This document shows, one piece after another, positions 38,107-49,546 of a stretch of DNA of 64,000 nt. The stretch's first letter is position 1; every line of letters begins with the position of its first letter. The stretch comes from Hypericum androsaemum (taxonomy: Eukaryota > Streptophyta > Magnoliopsida > Malpighiales > Hypericaceae): positions 13,822,428 to 13,886,427 of the forward strand of contig OZ023194.1 in the NCBI GenBank assembly GCA_963995505.1. The letters are read 5' to 3'. A model generated the notes under the pieces. It did not search any database. It was not told where the DNA came from and saw only the letters and a program-made list of their open reading frames with translations. A program made the position numbers and the translations under genes.

Positions 38107-38390
38107 GGAAAAGTCCACTTTAGTACCCTGTAGTATAGCCCAAAATTACTTTAGTACCCTATGGTAAAAAATCGATCAATCGAGTCATACTTTTTCTAAT
38201 TAACATCAAAAAGTCCACGGGCAGCTGCCCGAAACTCTTTCCGACCTGCCCGAACCTGCCCGTCCATCTGAACTTGCCACATTAGCAAATTTGATGACGT
38301 GGCGTGGATCTTCTTTCTTTTCCCTCTCTCCTCCTTCCCCTCTCTTCTTCTTCTTCTTCTTCTTCTTCTTAAAAAAAAAACTCAGAAACC

Positions 38391-38489
38391 CTGATCACTG
38401 ACCTCGAATCGCGATCATTCAACAACATCTAACCCTCAAATCCCAATAACGGAACATACCCAATTGGGTTTTCAACCTAAGCAACCCAG
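38391..38489 (-). repeat. Segment of the Mutator-like element matching CAND-type intron 1
   Basis: On the minus strand it starts TGGGTTGCTTAGGTTGAAAA and runs in parallel with 5472-5570 for about 100 bases. It lies between the left-TIR TTC repeat and unrelated sequence, as expected for a captured fragment. Confidence 0.8.
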
Positions 38490-38900
38490 TTAAAACCTAA
38501 CATCCTAATTTAGCATTAAATCTACTGATTATTATAAACGAGAACCGGATAATTATTCCAAGAATCAATCGATCAACGGGAAAACTTCGAATTGTCGTTT
38601 GGATTTAACCTCTAACAGATGAGAACGCGAAGAGGCATAAGAAAATTGCCGCCGTCAACAACCTCCTCGGCCACATCCCGTGCCGATTCAGGGACACCGC
38701 TCCGCTGTTTACGTGGACGTGCCCAATATGTGATGGCCTCAAGTGAGGATGAGGATGACGTGGACGAGCTTCTCGTGGCTCGCCAACGGATTCGGGGAGG
38801 AGGAAGACCCTGAGCAACGTCGTCTCACCCAGGTGATAGCGGGGCTCGTGCTTGTGGCGGCGGCAGAGGAATCGGAGGAGCGGGGAAATGTAAGGAATCT

Positions 38901-39130
38901 GTGGCGGAAGAAACGGTGGTGGAGGGGCTCGTGCTTGTCGCCTCGGGGCTCCTCGCCTTCCCCTCCGGATTCTCCATCTCTGTCATTAACTGTCACTCTT
39001 TCCAGCTCATCACCACCATCCCCCTTCCGCATCCTCCCTCGCCGTCCTCGACCTCCGTCTCAAGTCTTTCATTCTCTGGATCCTCTCCCGCCAAGACTCC
39101 TTCGTTCTCTGGTCTCTCCACTCTTTCCTG
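38901..39130 (+). pseudogene. Fragment resembling the N-terminus of a plant WDR11-like WD40 protein
   Basis: One frame reads SGLLAFPSGFSISVINCHSF followed by QLITTIPLPHP. The next frame then reads LAVLDLRLKSFILW and SRQDSFVL. Plant WDR11 proteins have, in this order, a block like SGLLAFASGSSV, a QLI-STIPLP block and an LLD-RLKSPILW block. The frame change and missing residues between blocks mark it as a broken copy. The comparison is from memory. Confidence 0.45.
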
Positions 39131-39398
39131 GGATTCTGGTTTTTTTTTCTCAAGAAGAAGAAGAAGAGGGGAAGGAGGCGAGAGGGAAGAGAAAGAAAAT
39201 CCACGCCATGTCATCAAATTTGCTGATGTGTCAAGTCCAGATGGATGGACGGGCAGGGTTCGGGAAGGGTTCGGACAGCTGCCCGTGGACCTTTTTGATG
39301 TTAATTAGAAAAAGTATGACTCGATTAGTCAGTTTTTTACCACAGGGTACTAAAGTGATTTTGGGCTATACCACAGGGTACTCAAGTAGATTTTTTCC

Positions 39399-40058
39399 TT
39401 TTTTTTACCGCCTCTTCTTTTTCAAAAACTAATTTATTGTCCATTTTATTTGATTTTATCATAATTTATTAAAATACAACTTACGAGAGTGGATTCGGTC
39501 CTGGATGTATAAAACACTGCAGGACTATTCTGGGAGATAAAATGGTTCGCCACATTATGATAGAATAGTTCGCTCAGTTATGATAAAATAGTTTCACTGA
39601 ACCATTTCGAAAAAACCGGAACCCCATCGCCGATCAAGATAAAAAAGGATGGATGGAATAGTTCGCCAAATTATGAGAAAATAATTTCACGAATAAAAAA
39701 AATTAGATAAAATAATTTGTTCAATTATGATAAAATAATTCGCTCTTTAAAATCGTACTAAAAGTGTCACTCCAATATCAAATCTTCTCCCCCTACGGCC
39801 TACAGGAGGAAAAGATCTGGAAATCAAGGGTTTTGTCAAATAAAAGATACGTAACACAGAATCCAGAAAATCAAGGACAATTAATTTATCGTGATCAAAG
39901 CGGGTCCCACCACACGTGGCATCACACGATTGGACAATAGGAAAAGGATCTCAATATACTGGGAAAGCGTCGTTCCCCCTCCTACCGAGTTGAAGAAAAA
40001 CAGAGGGAAAGAAAAGACCCGACGCGAGAGAGAGAGAGAGTTGACTGAAGGTCAACGG
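39399..40058. other. Intergenic region upstream of HDA5 with degenerate short repeats
   Basis: Between about 39538 and 39750 a motif of the form GATAAAATAGTTCGC recurs at least five times with variation (39537, 39559, 39580, 39708, 39728), a degenerate tandem or decayed repeat. The leader near 40026-40040 holds a (GA)n run just before the HDA5 ATG. No other gene was seen. Confidence 0.6.
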
Positions 40059-43000
40059 ATGGGAGAGGTAGAGGAGAACGCGTCAATGGCAGTAGGAGGA
40101 GGAGGAGGAGGAGTAGGAAGGAGGGTGGGGATATTGTACGATGAGAGGATGTGTAAGCACGAGACTCCCGACGGAGAGCCTCACCCGGAGAACCCAGATC
40201 GGATTAGGGCTATTTGGAACCACCTCCTCCTCCACAATATCCCCCAACGGTAACTCTCTCTCTCTCTCTCGACTTTGCATGTGGTCTAAAGTTCTTAGCT
40301 TGGGATTCAGTTTTTGTGCTTGTGTGAGTTGGGAGGAAAGTTGACATTTTTTCCTGAGCTTGTTGGTTGGCTGTGCCTAGTTAACGTATTTAGGGAAATT
40401 GGGTTTGGTTTAGTTGTTGGTGGGTCGATGAAAGTCTTGAGCTTTGTATGGAATTGTCATTGTACGTGCTTTCTAAAGTTCTTAGCTTGATTATGTGAGT
40501 TGGGATGACAGTAGACATTTTTCCATGAGTTGGTTGGTTGATTGGTTACCGTATTTAGGGAAATCGGGTTTGGGTTACTTGTTGATGGGTTGATGAAAGT
40601 CTCGAGCTTTGTTTGGAATTGTGATTATTACCTGTTCCCCCAAGTTCTTAGCTTGGTGTTTCCTTTTTATGCTTGTGTGAATTGGGAGGAAAGTTGGCAT
40701 TTTTCTATGAGCTGGTTGGTTGCTTCCTATTTTGGGGGATTGGGTTTGGTTTCTACTTGTGGATGGGTTGATGAAAGTTTCGATCTTTATGGAAATTGTG
40801 GTTGTGCCCTCATTGACTTTGAGGTACGACAGTTTTGGTGTGCCTGTTTATGAACTGATGTTGGTGGGGTTTTTCTCCTTTTCTTTCCGGGTTTGATGTG
40901 TATTCAGGTGTGTGGTCATCGGTGGAAAAGAAGTGGAAGATAAATATTTGCTGGGCGTTCACTCAAAGAACCATGTTAAGTTGATCAAGAGTATAAGCAC
41001 CAAAGAGTTTGATGCCCGGAGGGATAGGACTGCTTCCAAGTTCAACTCCATATACTTTAACAAGGGGTCCTCAGAAGCTGCCTATTTAGCTGCTGGTTCC
41101 GTGGTAGAGGTACAATGTGGGGCCAGATGATTCTTTAAATTGAATGCTCCACTGTTGTTGGTTTTGCTCATTTTCCGTAGAATGATTTTTCTGATTGACA
41201 AACCTAATTTGTAGTATAAGCCCCTCGTGAATGGAATATGAATGAGTCTGAAGATCCTACATGAAAGTAATTGTGGATGTCAAGGCACAATTTTTGACTT
41301 TTTGGAAAATGCTACACTACCACTGTCTAATTACATTCTAGTTCGTTGTTGTGATTGCAGTCTATTAGTCGTTCAAATGGAATATAAATGAGCGAATTAT
41401 GTTTTTTTTGGAAGTTTCTTAGAGTGTCCATTTACTGACTTATTAGGTTGCTGAAAGAGTTGCAAAAGGGGAATTAAATTCTGCTGCCGCTATAGTTAGG
41501 CCACCTGGACATCATGCTGAACGAGACGAGCCAATGGGATTTTGCCTATTCAACAATGTTGCCATTGCAGCAAGCTTCCTTTTGGATGGGAAAGTAAGCA
41601 CGTTTTCTCTACTTGTTGGCCCCTATGCTTACATTCCATTGTCTTGGAGCTTTAACTATTTCTGATACATGTAATAAAATGCAGCCAGAGTTGGGGATTA
41701 AAAAGATTTTGATTGTTGACTGGGATGTTCATCATGGTAATGGTACTCAAAAGATGTTTTGGGAGGATTCTCGCGTTCTGTTCTTCTCTGTCCACAGGTA
41801 TGGTTTGAATTTTGATGTCTGAGACATTTGATGTACTAATCATATGTCTGGAAGTTCTCAGTATTTCAATTTTTTTTGGGGTGGTTGTTTTAAGGCTGAA
41901 ATGGCAAAGGCCTGAAGTCATGCAAATTTAATGGGATTCTTGTCCATTTCCTTCCGACCTTGTATTTGACTTCAAATAGATGGTCAATGTGTGCCATATG
42001 CTAGATAAAATCTGATCCAAAATTTTTTTTTTGGAATTGTTTAAAAAAAAATAACGTTCTCAAGTTATTAATCAAGTATCTAATATCTATAGCCTTCATC
42101 TCTTGTCTTTTCCTGTTGTTGAAAGATTTTGGCTTCATTCTCTTTATTTTTAGTTCCATTTTTGCTGTTGGTATTCTGTCTTCTGATGGGTTATTGTGAG
42201 TTCTGCAGGCATGAATTTGGCTGTTTCTATCCGGCTAATGATGATGGTTTCTATACAATGATCGGAGGAGGACAAGGTGCTGGATATAACATAAATGTTC
42301 CATGGGAGAATGGTAGATGCAGTGATGCAGATTATATTGCTGTTTGGGACCATATCCTGATCCCTGTTGCCAAGGAATTTGATCCCGATATGATTATTGT
42401 GTCTGCTGGATTTGATGCAGGTTTGATTGATCTTCTATTATCTGCACTATGCACTTTCTTCTTCGTTATCAATTGCATCGCTGTTCTGGGCCGCTTTAGT
42501 CTATTCCTGGTCTATGCTTCGCCAATACAAAGATTGTCCTCTATTGTGCATACATTAAAAGAATTATTGTGTGTTGAGCCACAGAATGTCCATATTTTCA
42601 GCCAATAGCTATATTTTCTGTTCCTTTGTGGTGATTTTTTCAGTGTTTTTTAACCATTTGCCTCACTTGGAAAAATAAAATGTCCGTATGCTAGATGTGT
42701 TGAGCGTTTCCATGTTACAAATGAGTTCTCTTTCTAATTCTATCACGCCCTTTAATCTTGGAACAGCCATTGGTGATCCTCTTGGTGGTTGTTGTGTCAC
42801 ACCCTATGGATACTCTGTGATGTTGAAGAAGGTTAGAAATCCATAATGACTTCTTTTGTAATATTGGTCATAACATTTTACTCAACCATCATATACTTGT
42901 AACTTTGGGTGCATACTACTGTGGTCTGCTGTGACGTGTCGAAATCTCTTCTTTCATCTTGACTATCTTAAGTTGTGAAATAATGCTAGATTATGAGTAT

Positions 43001-45206
43001 TGATTGCTTTCAATGAATGATTTTGTGCTGTCTTTATTTTTTAACATCTCTCCAGGTCTAAGTTGATTCTATTCCATATTTTCAGTTGATGAATTTTGCA
43101 CAAGGCAGAATTGTGTTGGCATTAGAAGGAGGGTATAATCTCGACTCTATTGCAAAGTCTTCTCTGGCATGCATGGAAGTTTTGCTTGACGGCAAGCTTG
43201 CCTCCGGATCTTCAAAGGCTTATCCGTTTGAGTCAACATGGCGTGTTATACAAGCGGTAAGAGAATGATATCTGTAATTGCAGTCTTCTCTTGTTCATTG
43301 ATGCTTTATTTGAGTACCCCACATTAATGATTTAGATCTTTCTAGTTCTACTGAGGCATGTTATTCTTTCTTCTCCAGGTACGCAAAAAGTTGAGTACTC
43401 ATTGGTCCATACTCGCAGATGCGTTACCAATAAAGTTGACCAGCCAAAGGGCTCCATCTTCGGTATGGGTTCTTTCTATTGAATTTATTTACATTTTTTT
43501 TCTTCTTTTTGAATGGTTGTAGAAGTTGAACCGAGACATCGGCTTAAGACTGCATCATTGAATTTCACATGTAAACCTCTACATTTTGTTCTGCAGCATT
43601 TGCTGTTATTGAGCTCTGACTCGGAAGACGAGGATGGTACATCTTCAAATGCCGCATCAGTTGATCCTACAACTGCTGCTGACGATATTGTGGGATCACT
43701 TTCGAAGCTCAAAGTTGATGATACTAATGGTATAATGCTTACCTACAAAATGGTCAACGTTGCACAAAATCTTTGAACTTTGTCTTGATTAATTTACTCC
43801 AAACTGCATCCTCATGCAGATGTCATGCCTTCTATCTCTTGGAGGTCAGAGCTGTCAAAGATTGATATCTGGTATGCCACTTATGGTTCAAATATGTGGA
43901 AACCACGATTCTTCTGCTACATTGAAGGTGGCCAGGTAATCACTCTTGTAATTCGTTGTAGAAAAGTAAATTTAAAAAGTTTGCCTAGTGATGTGACCTG
44001 ATCTCCAGGTTCACCAACCAACCACGAAGGTTGTAAGATTTGGCTTATTTTGTGCCTGTATCTGTTTAGTTTTTGGTGTGATATTAGTTTCATCGGACCT
44101 TTTTAAAAAGATAAAGCATGAATATCCTATCAGATGGAAAACTTTGGCCTTATTCTTCTTTTAGGTTAAGAGGTAATCGCTCCTGAACAAGCAACCAATT
44201 ATAGCATGCATGTTCTAAAAATTTATGAATGTAGGTGGAAGGTATGAAGTGGCCATGCACTGGTTCAATGGACAAAACCCCACCAAAAGAGGTTTTGTGG
44301 AAAACTTTCCCTCATAGACTGTTCTTCGGTCGGGAATCTTCACTTACATGGGGTCCTGGAGGTGTTGCTTTCCTTCATCCTGAAAGTAGCGATCATGAAA
44401 AAGCCTACTTGTGCCTTTACAGAATCACGTATGTTACTTTTTCCTTGATTTATTTTCCAAATGAAGCAACGCTAGCCTCCTTGAACGTTTTCCATGTTCA
44501 GAAACGGGTTAAGGATTCTAAGATCTGATTGCGATATTTTGTAGGATGTTTCTCAACTTTCTGCATCATCGCCCCTTTGAAGTTTTTCCCTAGTTGGACT
44601 TGTTACTCATGTGTAACTTAATTGATCACTACGTTGAACTTGCTTCGCAGACTAGAGCAATTCAACGACGTTTTGCATCAGGAGAATGTCTCAAGCTCTC
44701 AGATGACCTCCCCTGCAGTTGATTCAGATATACTGGATTTTATAGAGAAACAGGGAGCTGCTTCTCTGGAGGTCTTCAAGGTATATCAAACCGGCAGTTC
44801 CCGCCTTCCATTGTTAACGAATTTCTCTACTTCCCAAATAACGGACTGTGAGTCTGCTCTCTTAAGTGATACCGTTTTGTTCTTGATGCAGAATGGCTGG
44901 TACCATCATGTAGTCTACCTGGGGAAGGAACATGGTATTCCGATACTGACTATGACGTAAGTATCACGATAGCTTCCATTTCTGTACACCTTTGGCAGCT
45001 GAAATGCAGACACTCATCGATACTCTCTCTGACCGCTCAGGTGCTCCCAATCAGCCATCGTGGGCTTCAAATCCGGTGAGGTTCCGCTGCGTGCTCCTGC
45101 TAAAGTATATGCAGACACCTTAGTTAGAGGCCTCGTCGAAGGAGGGCAGCTCTCGGAAGAGGAAGCCGCTGCTTATATTGCACAAGCTTCGACTCGAAGC
45201 CTGTGA
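40059..45206 (+). CDS. HDA5: Class II histone deacetylase, HDA5-type
   Basis: Fourteen coding exons: 40059-40249, 40908-41109, 41447-41593, 41685-41797, 42209-42420, 42767-42831, 43086-43256, 43379-43462, 43597-43729, 43820-43935, 44235-44428, 44651-44780, 44892-44956, 45041-45206; 662 aa, close to Arabidopsis HDA5 (At5g61060). The deacetylase domain carries RPPGHHAE (149-156, catalytic His pair), [10 protein letters not shown] (zinc ligands Asp194 and His196), SAGFDA (Asp288) and EGGYNL (Tyr327), so catalysis looks intact. The plant-specific C-terminal half follows, with [34 protein letters not shown] and [17 protein letters not shown]5-type enzymes remove acetyl groups from histones and other proteins; in Arabidopsis HDA5 represses FLC and affects flowering time. 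Intron 1 holds a threefold tandem repeat. The first exon is Gly-rich (GGGGGG). Confidence 0.95.
40291..40810 (+). repeat. Three tandem copies of a ~175-bp unit in HDA5 intron 1
   Basis: Units begin GTTCTTAGCTTG at about 40291, 40478 and 40644. Each continues with GAGTTGGGA-GACA, a TGAGC-TGGTTGGTTG block, a GGGAAAT-GGGTTTGG block and GGGT-GATGAAAGT. Spacing is 187 then 166 bases, with the copies diverged by substitutions and small indels. The array fills most of the intron. Confidence 0.8.
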
Positions 45207-46196
45207 TATTGCAGCAGCTACCTTGCATCTGTACAGAATTAGATGTTAGAGACGGTCTTCATTGGACAGAAACACCGTGCATTGCTTCGCGGATGCGTAT
45301 TCTTCGTTGTGGTTTTAGTGTGTAGCATTTGTGGTGATGTATCCCATGCTTGGTTAGAAATGATGTTCGAATTCATTTCATTTAGAAGTTGGAAATTGGA
45401 ATTGTAGTGGAATTCATTTATTCGCATTTATAAATGAATTCCACAAAAATTGGCAAGACTTGTCGTAGTTGTGCACATAATTCCAATTGAAGTTTATTGA
45501 TTTGCAAATGAATTTCATTATCTGATCGAATAAGACCGGTTAAGAATATCCAAATGAATTCTGTCTTACAATCAACCAAGAATTAGGAGTATAGATTTAT
45601 CAATAAAACTCTCAAAGCAAATGAATTTCCATGGAATTGAAACCAAGCTGCCCTGTAATGTTTGTGGTTTGATAGATGTTTGGATTCTGGAACATCGTAC
45701 ATTTACTGTTATTTCTGGGGCAACTAGGATTAGTTCGAGCCGGGTTTCACCTTTAAAAACTAGCAAATCTGACGGTTGATACTTATTTAATTAGTTCATT
45801 AGCTGAATGCATAGTCCAGAGGCATTAAAATAAAGGGAAAGTCTAGTAAGCATCCCGTCGGAAAGGGATAAATAAAAGAATCGGTTTCTGATAAATCATT
45901 GTAAACTGATAAATCATTGTAAACACAGACAAAACTTCTTTCACTAAATAAAGAGAAAAACACAGACAAACCTTCCTGGCGATTCCGGGAATGTAGGCAA
46001 CTTGACAATGACCTGCCATTCGACGAGCTATCGTGCTCCTACGATGCACGATAATGATCTTCATAATATCCCTTCTCATGGCAGAAGCCAATAAATGCAG
46101 CAAGAGTGCTGTCACTCAATGCCGGTCTGACACATTCCTGGAATCAACCGACGGATCAATGCTGTGGAGTAATAGATATCGGTGTAATGTTTTCAC
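45207..46196. other. Convergent 3' region between HDA5 and the J-protein gene
   Basis: The two genes end towards each other. A directly repeated motif GATAAATCATTGTAAACT occurs at about 45889-45906 and 45907-45924. Nothing coding was recognised. Confidence 0.6.
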
Positions 46197-48521
46197 TCAA
46201 CGATGCTTCAATGAGGCATGACCGCTGTCACCCAGATGCTTGTGTAATTGATTCCTGCCACAAGTAAACGGTTTCACGTAAGAACTTGTCGGGAAGGAAA
46301 GCGGGGAAAAGGAAGTGCGATTAAGTTACTGTGATTGAAATAATAGAGACCTTGAATCAAATTCTTCTTCACATGTCTGACACACATTGTCAGGCCCTTT
46401 TGATGCGGCCTGCTATGAAGATTACAAGTTAGTTCACGCAAAAACGAACACAGAATCAGAAGCAGCTAACTAGCTTTACATTTACCTAAAAAGACATAAA
46501 AACCACTAAACGGTCCATACACATTAAAGCACATCCAAGTTCTCTCTAGACAGACTGACTGACTGGTAGAATCCATTAAATTTCACATCTAAGTACCCCA
46601 TGGGTAAATATGATTACTAACTGCATCAGAGAAGACAGAATAAAAGACCAAGAGGAAGCACCTAGGTTCAAAATCATCTTCCGAGACAGATAAAATTCAG
46701 GATTTTCTTTCCCTAGTACATTATCCATGGCTAATTAGAAAAGGAACTGCAGACGTAATCCGAGAATGTAATTCTATCTACTTGGTTTAGCAGCAAGTAC
46801 AATAAAAGGAGAAACGGATGGAGGAAGTTCAGAAACTCTCTTACCTTTCCTTTCCTTCCCTTAGACGAGCTCTTTGATTTAGTGTTTGCTTCTTTCTTTA
46901 CAGCTTCCTTTTGGGGAATGCTGTTTTTCGAATTCTTCCGATTCTTCTGCAGATGCCCATCACCTTTGATGCCATCATCACCTTCCGCAAAGGATTGGGA
47001 AGACGGCTCACCAACTTGCCCATTATCATATTCTACAGTTTCCTCTCCACGACTTTTACCTTCATCATTATCGCCCTTCACATCCTCTGCTTTACCACTG
47101 TTCTTTCCTCTCTCCTTTTTGCTTCTTCTCCTCCTACTCTTCCGATTATCATACTGCATGTCTTCATCCTCCAAATCCTTATCCTCAACATGGACTTCCT
47201 TAGCTATATCTCCCATCACATGCTTTGAACGTCGACTCTTCTTACCCTTCCGCCCCCGCAACATTGCCTCAAGCACGCTGCTTTCATCGTCCTTCTCCGA
47301 GCTGCCATCTTCCTCGTTGGCTCTTATTGAGTCATCACCATTCTCTGCATCGAAAAAATCATCCTCTGATTCAGCATCTCCTCGACCGCTCTCGTCCTCT
47401 TGCACTTCCAAACCTTCTCCAAACCTCTCCCCTAACTCATCCACGTCATGCTCAACACCAGCGTTTTCATGCTTATGAAAATCATCCATCTCTCCTATGT
47501 CCTCATCCTCGTCCTCATCTTCATCCTTGAAAGCATGCCTCAACTCGGCCACCTTATCTTTATGCTTCCTCGACTGCTCGTGATTCTTCCACTGCTTCTC
47601 GCTCTTAAACTTCTTCGAGCAAACCACACAATACAAATCCTTCTTCCCATTCTCCACTGCCTCCTCCTCTTCCTCCACCATCTCAACCTCCTCCTCCACC
47701 TCAACCCTCGCCCACTCCGGCTCCTCGTACCCCCGCGCCCTCTCCATCTTCTCCCTCTCCAAACGCCTTTTCCTCTCCCTCTCTTCATCCTTCCTCTTCT
47801 CCGCCTCCTTGGTCTTCCGAACCATCATATCAATCACCCTCTTATCCCTCTTCTTTACAAAATCCGCCAACCCCCTCACCGTCTCATTGTACTCCCTCCG
47901 CGCCTTCTTCCTCAGCTTCCCATTCTCCTCCTCCATCACCCGCCTCGACTTCCGATTCACCCCCATCGCCGCATCGTACTTATCCACCCAACCGAAATCC
48001 ATAACCGTCGCGAACCCTAACCAATAGTTATAAAACGCGGTTACCTGCTCGTACGGACTCTCCAAATTCCCCATAACCGGCGCCTCCCTTAACTTCTCAA
48101 ACCCTAACCCCAACGTCCTGACGAAGCTAACCTCGTTCGCGTAAACCCTAGCGAAGACGTCCGAATACACCTTGTAGAATCCCTTGCCGGAGTCGCTGTA
48201 GCCGGAGTATACGGAGGGGGAGAAGAAGGAGAAGAGGTCGGGGACGGCGGAGTCGCCGGCGGAGTCGGGATCGGAGAAGAGGATCTGCGAGCGGTGGGAG
48301 TCGTACCAGGCGCGCTCCTTGGGGTCGGAGAGGACCTCGTTCGCGAGGGAGAGCTCCTGGAACTTGGACGTCGCCTCGGCTTGGCTCAAGCCGGACTGGA
48401 CCAGCTTGTCCGGGTGGAGCTGCAGGGCGAGCCGCCTGTACGCCGACCGGATCTCGTCCGGCGAAGCGTCCCGCGACACGCCGAGCACCTCGTAGTGGCA
48501 CCGTTTCCCCGACGCCGCCAT
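46197..48521 (-). CDS. J protein with two C2H2 zinc fingers, JJJ1/DNAJC21 type
   Basis: Three coding exons: 48521-46845, 46409-46351, 46254-46197, giving 597 aa. An N-terminal J domain (about 6-75) has HPD at 36-38 (LQLHPDKL). A conserved middle block contains [21 protein letters not shown] charged Lys/Arg helix region and acidic stretch follow. The first C2H2 finger, [20 protein letters not shown], is near 297-320. A long acidic/basic tail leads to a second finger, [20 protein letters not shown], at 569-588. This is the architecture of yeast Jjj1 and human DNAJC21, co-chaperones of Hsp70 in cytosolic 60S subunit maturation. Reading straight through the first donor would give a false C-terminus ending at 46731; the splice sites restore the expected second finger. 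It is divergent from the ATP synthase gene. Confidence 0.93.
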
Positions 48522-48837
48522 CGCCGCCGGTTATTTTCGCTCGCTCTTTCTCCCTTTCCTTGTTTTAGGGATTTAATGGCTTAAATTTGATTTGATTTAT
48601 TAGTTACGTGTGTGGGGGTATGTTTGGGAACGAGAGAAGCGGCGCCGTTTCGAAGACGACAAAGAAAGAGTTTTTTATTTTATTTTTTCTTTCCCTTTTG
48701 TGACAGAAGATAATGGTTTTTGGTAATTTAAATAGGCAATCGAAACTAAATTACAGTTGATTCAACTAATTGACAACAAATTTACCGTATTATTATTAAA
48801 AGTCTCGAGTTTCCTTAAAAAATATATATATAAACTA
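48522..48837. other. Promoter side of the J-protein gene
   Basis: GC-rich leader up to about 48560, then AT-rich DNA. Part of the 1.0-kb divergent intergenic region shared with the ATP synthase gamma gene. No TATA box was fixed. Confidence 0.45.
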
Positions 48838-49339
48838 GAAAAAATTCTACATTAGTACATTGTAGTTTGCGCGATTATCACAGATAAATTTGTGGTTTAA
48901 AACTCATCAAAAAGGTCTGTGTGTTTTCACGGGCTGATCAATTAAAGGCTCGGATAATTTTCCGAACCTAATTAGCGTTCTTGACACTTGCCACGTCGTG
49001 TTTCAGCATGTGGCATGCCACGTAGGATTAAACCATAAATCGAATTTGTTAACGTGGCAACTTTGGTAACATTCAAAATAATTTCCCATTTCTTTGTATT
49101 TTTCCAAAAAACCCTATAAATATTAAAAAATAGCAAAAAATACACTTAAGTTCTCTGTTGTTTAGCGCTTTACAAGATAAGATCATGTGATTTTTTCCGG
49201 CCATGGATGCCGACTAAGTTCGGAGCGCTATCCAAACCTTTAATTGATGAGCCCGTAAAAATATAAAGACTTTTTGGTGAATTTGAAACCACAAACTTAT
49301 CTATGATAATCACGCAAATTACAATGTGGACTTTTTTCC
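48838..49339. mobile_element. Short Mutator-type TIR element (MITE-like) in a divergent promoter
   Basis: A 502-bp element with inverted repeats of about 115 bp. The right end, read inwards, is GGAAAAAAGTCCACATTGTA and the left end is GAAAAAATTCTACATTAGTA. Both continue with TTTGCG-GATTATCA-AGATAA-TTTGTGGTTT and later ACGGGCT-ATCAATTAAAGG. The flanking nonamers TATAAACTA (48829-48837) and AAAAAACTA (49340-49348) match at 7 of 9 positions, fitting a Mutator-type 9-bp duplication with decay. The tip GGAAAAA-GTCCAC is shared with the two larger elements in this window, although the inner TIR differs. No coding capacity. Confidence 0.78.
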
Positions 49340-49500
49340 AAAAAACTAAGCGACACCATTTGGAAAACAACGCTCACCCTCTAAAAACGACGCCGCTTCG
49401 CTTTAGGAACTCCCCCACTTCACTCGAGAGAGAACAAAAGAGGAAAAAAAATCACGGGTCACACAGAAAAAGAACCAAGTCACTCGTCGGATCTAAAAAA

Positions 49501-49520
49501 ACTCTCTCTCTCTCTCTCTC
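49501..49520. repeat. (CT)n microsatellite in the ATP synthase gamma leader
   Basis: A run of CT dinucleotides ending 27 bases before the ATG at 49547. Such pyrimidine tracts are common in plant 5' UTRs. Confidence 0.8.
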
Positions 49521-49546
49521 GGCGTAATTTGTAATCTAGGTTTTCC

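Larger units (their letters stand above)
38107..39398. mobile_element. Mutator-like TIR element with gene-like cargo (Pack-MULE candidate)
   Basis: Terminal inverted repeats of about 200 bp (38107-38310 and 39195-39398) start GGAAAA(A) and carry the same internal blocks: AGTATAGCCCAAAAT, AATCGAGTCATAC, AATTAACATCAAAAAG, CACGGGCAGCTG and AAATTTGATGAC. The near-identical TIRs at 59415-61113 define a family. Flanks TATTTTTTG and TTTTTTTTA match at 7 of 9 positions, but both are low complexity. The interior holds a TTC microsatellite, about 100 bp matching intron 1 of the CAND-type gene (38391-38489, reversed), a GC-rich stretch 38620-38830, and 38900-39130 resembling the WDR11 N-terminus. No transposase is visible, so it would be non-autonomous. 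Open frames across the interior (such as 38743-39432) mix these pieces and are unlikely to be a functional gene. Confidence 0.85.

Noticed and set aside
38743..39432. 229-codon plus-strand frame as a new gene
   Set aside because: It lies inside the Mutator-like element, runs through its right TIR and mixes frames of captured pieces.
46731..46844. C-terminus of the J protein by read-through (hydrophobic tail ending CSSFSN)
   Set aside because: A consensus GTAAGAG donor precedes it, and two downstream exons restore the conserved second C2H2 finger.
46882..48584. Long plus-strand frames opposite the J-protein gene
   Set aside because: They are antisense shadows of the 559-codon J-protein exon, whose J domain and zinc finger are unmistakable.
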